Both the position numbers and the translations under genes were made by a program. This document shows, piece after piece, positions 51,713 to 61,430 of a stretch of 64,000 bases of DNA. The notes below the pieces were generated by a model that saw only the letters and a list, made by a program, of their open reading frames with translations, had not been told where the DNA came from and ran no database searches. How positions within the stretch are numbered: the stretch's first letter is position 1; each line of letters opens with the position of its first letter. This DNA comes from Candidatus Hydrogenedentota bacterium (GTDB lineage Bacteria > Hydrogenedentota > Hydrogenedentia > Hydrogenedentales > CAILVY01). The stretch is from positions 1-64,000 of the forward strand of contig CAILVY010000270.1 in the NCBI GenBank assembly GCA_903837785.1, given 5' to 3'.

Positions 51713-53149
51713 CTAGAGCAACATATTCACGTACTTGGGAACTGTGTAGTGATCGAGGCCTTCAGCGCCGCCTTCGCGGCCGAAGCCGGATTTCTTTACA
51801 CCGCCGAAGGGCGCTTCGGCGGCCGCAATGACGAGGTTGTTCACGCCGATCATGCCGGCTTCGAGGCCTTCGGCCGCGAGGAACGCGGTGCGGAGGTCGC
51901 GGGTGAAGATGTAGCCCGCCAAGCCGAATTCGGTGGCATTGGCCTGGGCGAGCGCGTCGTCGAGGCTGGAGAAGGGCGCGATCGGGGCCACGGGGCAGAA
52001 CGGCTCTTCGTGCATGATCTTCATGGAGGGATCAGCAGCGCCGAGCACTGTGGGCTGGAAGTAGAAGCCCCGGGAGAAGGCGGGATCGCGGCGTCCGCCG
52101 CATTCGAGGCGCGCGCCTTTGTCGAGGGCGTCCTGCACGAAGGCTTCCGTCGCTTCGAGGCGGCGGCGGTTGGCGAGCGGGCCGATTTCCGTGGCCGGAT
52201 CGCGGCCGTCGCCGAGACGCAGGGACTTTGCCACTTCGACGAAGCGGCCGGTGAAGCGATCGGCCGCGGCCTCGTGCACGTAGAAGCGGCTGGCCGCGAT
52301 GCAGACCTGGCCGTTGTTGCGGAACTTTCCGCGAGCGGCAATCTCGGCCGCGCGCTCGACGTCCGCGTCCTCGAAGACGAGCACGGGGGAGTGTCCGCCG
52401 AGTTCCATCGTGCAGGGCTTCACGCCTTCGGCGCAGAGGCGCAGGAGTTCCTGGCCGACGGGCACGGAACCCGTCAGCGTCACTTTGCGGATGATGTCGG
52501 AGGCGATGAGGTGCCTGCTGATGAAGGCCGAACTGCCGGTGACGACATTGACCACCCCCGCGGGAATGCCCGCGTCCTGACAGGCCTGTGCGAGACAGAG
52601 CATCGTGCGCGGGGCCTCGGAGGCGGGCTTTACGATGATGGAGCAGCCCGCGGCGACGGCCGGGGCCACTTTGCGCGCGGGCAGGAGGGCGGGGAAGTTC
52701 CACGGGCTGAACGCGGCGACCGGGCCGATCGGTTCGCGCCAAACCAGGATGCGGTGTGCCCGCGAATGGCCGTCCACGGTCCGGCCATAGATGCGCCGGG
52801 CTTCGTCGGCGTACCAGTCGAACTGGTCCGCGGCCGCATTGACCTCCGCCCTGGCCTCGGCGACGGGCTTGCCCTGTTCCTCCGTGAGGACGAGCGCGAT
52901 GTCGTCCGCGCGTTCGCGCACGAGCGCCGCCACGCGGCGGAGGACCGCGCTCCGGGACCATGCGTCGACCTCGCGCCAGGAACGCCACGCGCGATCCGCG
53001 GCCGCCAGGGCGCGGTCGAGGTCGGCTGCGGTTGCCGCAGGCACGGCATCGGCCCGCTCCTCGTTGGCGGGGTTGATGATGTCCATCGTGCGTCCGTCGG
53101 AGGACGGCACCCATTCTCCGTCGATCAACATCAGATTCGGAACCGGCAT
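51713..53149 (-). CDS. gabD: Aldehyde dehydrogenase, succinate-semialdehyde type
   Basis: A 478-aa NAD(P)-dependent aldehyde dehydrogenase of GabD type. I use the ATG complementary to 53147-53149 (MPVPNLMLIDGEWVPSS); the ORF-track start 124 codons upstream reads through a repeat region. Signatures are FSPWNFPALLPARKVAPAVA, VTLTGSVPVGQELL, the catalytic Glu in CTMELGGHSPVLV and the catalytic Cys in NNGQVCIAASRF, then PFGGVKKSGFGREGG. The exact substrate (succinate semialdehyde or another aldehyde) is inferred only from the subfamily look. The ATG follows a phased repeat 150 bp upstream. Confidence 0.88.
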   Translation of the reverse strand: MPVPNLMLIDGEWVPSSDGRTMDIINPANEERADAVPAATAADLDRALAAADRAWRSWREVDAWSRSAVLRRVAALVRERADDIALVLTEEQGKPVAEARAEVNAAADQFDWYADEARRIYGRTVDGHSRAHRILVWREPIGPVAAFSPWNFPALLPARKVAPAVAAGCSIIVKPASEAPRTMLCLAQACQDAGIPAGVVNVVTGSSAFISRHLIASDIIRKVTLTGSVPVGQELLRLCAEGVKPCTMELGGHSPVLVFEDADVERAAEIAARGKFRNNGQVCIAASRFYVHEAAADRFTGRFVEVAKSLRLGDGRDPATEIGPLANRRRLEATEAFVQDALDKGARLECGGRRDPAFSRGFYFQPTVLGAADPSMKIMHEEPFCPVAPIAPFSSLDDALAQANATEFGLAGYIFTRDLRTAFLAAEGLEAGMIGVNNLVIAAAEAPFGGVKKSGFGREGGAEGLDHYTVPKYVNMLL

Positions 53150-53300
53150 TGACTGCCCCTCCCAGAGGATTCGTTTCCCAGCCCCGGCGGGTGGGGCCGG
53201 ATCGATTGTACACAAAGGCGTTGGAGAGATACAGAGATTGCGAAAGCTGCGAGGCTGCCCGTCGCGGAGGCCTTCGCATGTGACCGATTGCCGACAGGTC

Positions 53301-53399
53301 TTTCGTGGAAATAGACGCACTTTTCGTGGAAATAGACGGCCCATTTTGAAAATAGACGGGGCTGTTTTGTGCATAGATGACGTGAAATGGAAATAGAAT
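53301..53399. repeat. Five phased AAATAGA(CG) repeats, about 20.5-bp period
   Basis: The core ATAGA starts at 53311, 53332, 53352, 53373 and 53393. The gaps are 21, 20, 21 and 20 bp, which is two helical turns. The first two units are identical over 17 bp (TTTCGTGGAAATAGACG, 53301-53317 and 53322-53338); the later ones decay to TTTTGAAAATAGACG, GCATAGATGACG and TGGAAATAGAATG. They lie upstream of the aldehyde dehydrogenase gene, on whose strand the unit reads CGTCTATTTCCACGAAA. They may be an operator array or a decayed short tandem repeat. Confidence 0.7.
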
Positions 53400-53581
53400 G
53401 CAGGCCGAAATCGCGTGCCAGAGTGGGTTAAGGCATTGGCATTCCATGGCTTACGTTTCTGCGGCCGCGGGGCGAAGTGCGGATCTGGGCAATTCACGTG
53501 GTTCTTGGGTCCAGGATTCAATTGTCGGAGGGGAGACCGGGCTCATGGCGCGGGGTGAGGTACGCACCGATAGGCGCCGGA

Positions 53582-53603
53582 CCCGCAGCCGTTCGGCTGC
53601 GGG
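53582..53603. repeat. Perfect GC-rich hairpin in the gene-free stretch
   Basis: CCCGCAGCCG and CGGCTGCGGG pair with a TT loop. No T-tract follows on either strand. It sits in the 53150-54035 interval, where I see no credible gene: ORFs there encode low-complexity sequence and lack ribosome binding sites. Confidence 0.6.
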
Positions 53604-53735
53604 AGCGCATCTGACTTCTCCTATAGATCCTGACGGGGCATTGCATTCTGCGCGGGAGGACGCCGGGGAAGCGGGGGAGTGGGAATTCGGGAAACGAGGG
53701 GGTGGGGTGAGATTAAGTGATTCGGGGAGAAGGGG

Positions 53736-53760
53736 ATGGACGTTATGGACGTTATGGACG
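53736..53760. repeat. 9-bp tandem repeat ATGGACGTT
   Basis: Two full and one partial unit (ATGGACGTT, ATGGACGTT, ATGGACG) lie in a G-rich segment. No function is evident. Confidence 0.65.
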
Positions 53761-53900
53761 GGGGGAAGCGGCAGAGGTGCCGGGAAAGCGGGAAGATGGG
53801 GTGAGGCAAAGTAGACGCACTAGTTTACTTTTTTGGGGTGGTGCGATTATGGGAGCCTGGGCAGAGGCGGCCGGAGGGTGTCGCCGAAGTATGGGAGTTA

Positions 53901-53930
53901 CCCCCCCCTGCCCCCCCGCACGCGGGGGGG
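53901..53930. repeat. Poly-C run and C7/G7 hairpin
   Basis: A run of eight Cs is followed by CCCCCCC-GCACGC-GGGGGGG. The stem is very strong but no T-tract follows; it may be an assembly-sensitive spot. Confidence 0.6.
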
Positions 53931-54035
53931 TGAAGCAATCAGAAGATGAACGTGGGAATTGGAAGCAGATGCAGACGCGAAGATCCCAAAAATACCTGCG
54001 CGTCACGGGTGCTTCGCACCGCACAACCGACGGTG

Positions 54036-58052
<4,017 letters not shown>

Positions 58053-58210
58053 ATTCCCACCTTTCTTAGATTCCCACGAGGCCCAGACTAGCATCTTCTC
58101 CCTGGAAAAGGCACGTTCTCCGACAGCATCGCCGGGTTTCTTCCAAACGGGCGCTTGACGGTTGGGGAAGCCGGGGGCACAATTAGGGGACATGATGAGG
58201 ATGTCTCCAC

Positions 58211-59182
58211 GTGATCGTGCAATGTGAATTGTGCCCGAAGGGGTGTGTGATCAAGCCGGGTCAGAGCGGTGAATGCCGGGTGCGGGTGAATCTGGACGGG
58301 AAGCTGACGGCGGTCACGTATGGGTATCCGTGCACGGCGAATGTGGACCCGATTGAGAAGAAGCCGCTGTTCCATTTTTTGCCGGCGACGCCGACGTTCT
58401 CGCTGGCGACGGTGGGCTGTAATCTGCACTGCAAGAATTGTCAGAACTGGGAGATTTCGCAGGCCGACCCGGAGCATGCCGAGGCGTCGCCGCTGCCGGT
58501 GGAAGAGATAGTGCCGATTGCGAAACAATACGCGTGCCGGTCGATTTCGTTCACGTATACGGACCCGTCGGTGTATTACGAGTATGCGCTCGATGGCTGC
58601 ATTGCGGCGCGGGACGCCGGGCTCAAGACGGTTCTTGTGACGGCGGGTTATCTGAATCCGGAACCGGTGAAGAAGCTGTACAGGCATGTGGATGCCGCGC
58701 GGATTGATTTGAAGTCGATGTCGGAAGGATTTTACCGGGACGTGTGCGGGGCGACGCTGGCGCCGGTGCTCAACACGTGCGTGCTTGCGAAATCGCTCGG
58801 GAACCATCTAGAGATCATCAATCTGGTGATTCCAACCTTGAATGACAGCGACGAGGACTTGAAGCAGTTGTGCCGATGGATCGTCCGGCATCTTGGCCAG
58901 GACACGCCGCTGCATTTCTCGCGGTTCTTCCCGCAACACAAGATGCTGCATCTTCCGCCGACGCCCGACGAGACATTGAATCGCGCTTGCGCGATAGCGC
59001 AGAGCGAGGGGCTTGCATTCGTCTATCAGGGGAATGTGCGGCATCACGCGTCGGAGAATACATATTGCCCGGCGTGCCACGGGCTGTTGATCGAGCGGGT
59101 GGGTTTCCAGGTGATGCAGAACAAGCTCTTGAACGGCACATGCCCGGGCTGCGGCACGGCGATTCCAGGAGTGTGGTCATGA
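58211..59182 (+). CDS. amrS: AmmeMemoRadiSam system radical SAM enzyme
   Basis: A 323-aa radical SAM protein of the AmrS family (TIGR04337 style). It has an N-terminal Cys cluster (CELCPKGCVI, GECRVR) and the radical SAM motif CNLHCKNC (CX3CX2C), followed by QNWEISQ, the signature of this family. A C-terminal zinc-ribbon-like part has YCPACHG and CPGCGTAIPG. The start is GTG at 58211 with GAGGA about 10 nt upstream. Family members always occur with Memo and AMMECR1 homologs; the reaction is unknown. The start lies 158 bp from the divergent LRR gene. Confidence 0.93.
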   Translation: MIVQCELCPKGCVIKPGQSGECRVRVNLDGKLTAVTYGYPCTANVDPIEKKPLFHFLPATPTFSLATVGCNLHCKNCQNWEISQADPEHAEASPLPVEEIVPIAKQYACRSISFTYTDPSVYYEYALDGCIAARDAGLKTVLVTAGYLNPEPVKKLYRHVDAARIDLKSMSEGFYRDVCGATLAPVLNTCVLAKSLGNHLEIINLVIPTLNDSDEDLKQLCRWIVRHLGQDTPLHFSRFFPQHKMLHLPPTPDETLNRACAIAQSEGLAFVYQGNVRHHASENTYCPACHGLLIERVGFQVMQNKLLNGTCPGCGTAIPGVWS

Positions 59183-59343
59183 CTCGGCGGATTTTCATCA
59201 CGGTTGCGCTGGGGCTCCTGGCGCCGGTAGGCTGGATGACGCCCAAGCGCTGGCGCGAGGCGTTGCGTGCGCGGCGCTATCCGGGTCCGGTGCGTCCGCT
59301 GGACCGGGACGCGCTGGGGCAGCCGGGCAAGTGGGCGGGCTGA
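59179..59343 (+). CDS. 54-aa signal-bearing or membrane peptide
   Basis: The ATG at 59179 overlaps the amrS stop by 4 nt. The frame ends at 59343, 18 bp before the next start. The peptide begins MTRRIFITVALGLLAPVGWM, a basic tip plus hydrophobic stretch, then a basic, Pro-rich tail (RWREALRARRYPGPVRPLDR). It resembles an exported or Tat-like signal (RRIFI). No family is recognised. Its coupling to amrS suggests that it is a real gene. Confidence 0.62.
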   Translation: MTRRIFITVALGLLAPVGWMTPKRWREALRARRYPGPVRPLDRDALGQPGKWAG

Positions 59344-59361
59344 CGAGGGAGGAAGCTGGCC

Positions 59362-60987
59362 GTGAAACACATGCGAAGGGTCGTGTACTCCTTGCTTCCG
59401 CTGGCGGTGGTGACGTTTCTCGTCTTTCCCTACGCGAAGCCGGTGCTGCGAACGTGGTGGTCGGCCGAGCGCTTGCGCGAGTCTGCCCATGCCGCGCCGC
59501 AAGACGCCGCGCCGCAAGCGCCGGGTGAGAAGCGGGTGCTGGAATCGGCCCTGGCCGGCTCGTGGTACACGGGCGATCCGGCGGCGCTGAGGGCGGAAAT
59601 CAAAGGCTATTCCGATAAGGCCGAGGGGCCGGTGCTGGAGCACGTGCAGGCGCTGATTCTGCCGCACGCGGGCTATCGTTATTCCGGGCAGACGGCGGCG
59701 TACGGGATCAAGCAGATCGCGGGGAAGCCGTTCAGCCGGGTGATCGTGATGGGGCCTAGCCATCACGCCGCGCTGGAGAACCGGGTGTGCGTCAGCGACT
59801 TCACGCACTACAGGACGCCGCTCGGCGAGGTCCCGATTGACTGGGCGTTTGTGGCGGCGCTCCGGCAGAACGAGCTGTTTCAAAGCGTGCCGAGCGCGGA
59901 ACGGCCGGAGCACAGCGTCCAGATCGAAGTGCCGCTCCTGCAGGAGGCGTTGGGTTCATTCAAGCTCGTTCCGTTGGTTCTCGGACAATTGGACGCGGCC
60001 ACAGCGCGCGCGGCGGGCGAGCGCATCGCATCGCTGATTGACGAGGAGACGCTCGTGATAGCCAGCAGCGATTTTACGCACTACGGCGCGAACTACGATT
60101 TTGTGCCGTTCACGGAGAAGATCGAAGAGAACCTGAAGAAGCTCGATATGGGCGCGGTGGAGCAAATCACGGCGAAGGATCCCGAGGGATTCCTGCGCTA
60201 CGTGGGAAACAGCGGGGCGACGATCTGCGGGCGAGCGCCTATCGCCGTGCTGCTTTCGATGCTTCCCGGGGCGAGCGCGGCGCACTTGCTGCGTTATGAT
60301 ACGTCGGGTAAGCTGACGAACGATTTTTCGATGAGCGTGAGCTATTGCGCCATCGCCTTCACCGGAAAATGGCCCCGGGGGGCCAAGGCAGAGGAGGCCG
60401 TGAAAGCCGTGGAAGCCGTGAAAGAGCCGGAACTCACCCCGCAGGACAAGGAAGCGTTGCTGGCGATGGCGCGCAAGACGCTGGAGTATGTGTTCGAACA
60501 TCGGAAAGCGCCGACGCCGAAGGATCTGGGCATGGAGGTTACGGCCGCCATGAAGCCGATCCGGGGCGCGTTCGTCACGCTGGAAGAACAGGGCGAACTG
60601 CGCGGCTGCATCGGCGACATCTTCGGCGAACGGCCGTTGTACGAGGCGGTCATCGGCAATGCGATCAATGCGGCATTCCGTGACTATCGCTTTCCGACGC
60701 TCGAAGCCTCGGAGTTGCCGCGGATCGAGATCGAGATCAGCGCGCTGACGCCGTTGCGATCCGTGGCCTCGTTCAACGAGATCGAGGTGGGGAAGCATGG
60801 GGTGTTGCTGACGAAAGGATCGAGCCGGGCCGTCTTCCTGCCGCAAGTGGCGCCGGAACAAGGCTGGGATCGCGACACGATGCTCAATCATCTCGCCCAG
60901 AAGGCCGGTCTTCCGCAGGATGCGTGGCGGGACGGCGCGAAGTTTGAGGTTTTTGAAGCGATCGTCTTTGGCGAGAAGAAGCCGTGA
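59362..60987 (+). CDS. Fused Memo (AmrB) and AMMECR1 (AmrA) protein
   Basis: A 541-aa fusion. The start is GTG 59362 with GGGAGGAAG upstream (ATG 59371 is the alternative). Residues ~1-50 are a signal or membrane anchor (RVVYSLLPLAVVTFLVF) and a Pro/Ala linker. Residues ~50-320 are the Memo-like domain: ALILPHAGYRYSGQTAA, VIVMGPSHHAAL, ASSDFTHYGANY and TICGRAPIAVLL, with the conserved His ligands. Residues ~355-541 are AMMECR1: GAFVTLEEQGELRGCIGDIF and WDRDTMLNHLAQKAGLP. In many genomes the two are separate genes. The anchor puts at least the Memo part outside. Function unknown. Confidence 0.92.
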   Translation: MKHMRRVVYSLLPLAVVTFLVFPYAKPVLRTWWSAERLRESAHAAPQDAAPQAPGEKRVLESALAGSWYTGDPAALRAEIKGYSDKAEGPVLEHVQALILPHAGYRYSGQTAAYGIKQIAGKPFSRVIVMGPSHHAALENRVCVSDFTHYRTPLGEVPIDWAFVAALRQNELFQSVPSAERPEHSVQIEVPLLQEALGSFKLVPLVLGQLDAATARAAGERIASLIDEETLVIASSDFTHYGANYDFVPFTEKIEENLKKLDMGAVEQITAKDPEGFLRYVGNSGATICGRAPIAVLLSMLPGASAAHLLRYDTSGKLTNDFSMSVSYCAIAFTGKWPRGAKAEEAVKAVEAVKEPELTPQDKEALLAMARKTLEYVFEHRKAPTPKDLGMEVTAAMKPIRGAFVTLEEQGELRGCIGDIFGERPLYEAVIGNAINAAFRDYRFPTLEASELPRIEIEISALTPLRSVASFNEIEVGKHGVLLTKGSSRAVFLPQVAPEQGWDRDTMLNHLAQKAGLPQDAWRDGAKFEVFEAIVFGEKKP

Positions 60988-61403
60988 GACGGAGCGGAGG
61001 GGGCGGACGGCACGCGCCGTTTCTGTTGGCCGCTTCGCTCGGTTTCTTCTCGATCGCCGCCCAGACGTTGCTCTTCCGCGACTTTTTGAGCGCTTTCGAG
61101 GGGACGGAACTTGCCATCGGGCTCTTCTTCGCCTCATGGTTCCTTTGGATTGCCGTTGGCGCGGCCCTGGCGCGGCGTTGCGGGGCGCTTGCCGGCGCGT
61201 TGCCGATGCTGTCGCTGCTGTATCTTCCCGGGTATGTCCTGGAGCATCACTTCATCCTGGCCGCGCGCGGATGGGCGGGCGTGGCGGCGTATGAGGCATT
61301 CCCGTATGCCTCCATGTTCGCGCTCTCGCTGATCGCCACAGTCCCCGTAAGTTTCATCACAGGATTCCTGTTTGCGCTCGCGTGCCGGTGGTGGGAGCAG
61401 TAA
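60984..61403 (+). CDS. N-terminal membrane part of a spermidine-synthase-like/FMN fusion, ended by in-frame TAA
   Basis: A 139-aa reading frame from GTG 60984 (overlapping the previous stop by 4 nt) to TAA at 61401-61403. It has about four membrane helices (FLLAASLGFFSIAAQTLLF; LFFASWFLWIAVGAAL; and two more), as in fused membrane spermidine-synthase proteins. The same frame stays open after the stop and immediately reads HGAVLPAARVYVFETLGAAAGG, which continues this membrane domain. I therefore read the TAA as a nonsense codon inside one gene rather than a true end, with sequencing error as the main alternative. Confidence 0.75.
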   Translation: MRRSGGGGRHAPFLLAASLGFFSIAAQTLLFRDFLSAFEGTELAIGLFFASWFLWIAVGAALARRCGALAGALPMLSLLYLPGYVLEHHFILAARGWAGVAAYEAFPYASMFALSLIATVPVSFITGFLFALACRWWEQ

Positions 61404-61430
61404 CACGGCGCCGTTCTGCCTGCCGCGCGC

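Noticed and set aside
53398-53814. 138-aa plus-strand ORF in the gene-free stretch
   Set aside because: Low complexity, derived partly from the 9-bp repeat (WTLWTLW), with no ribosome site or family features.
53901-53930. C-run hairpin as an intrinsic terminator
   Set aside because: There is no T-tract on either strand after the stem.
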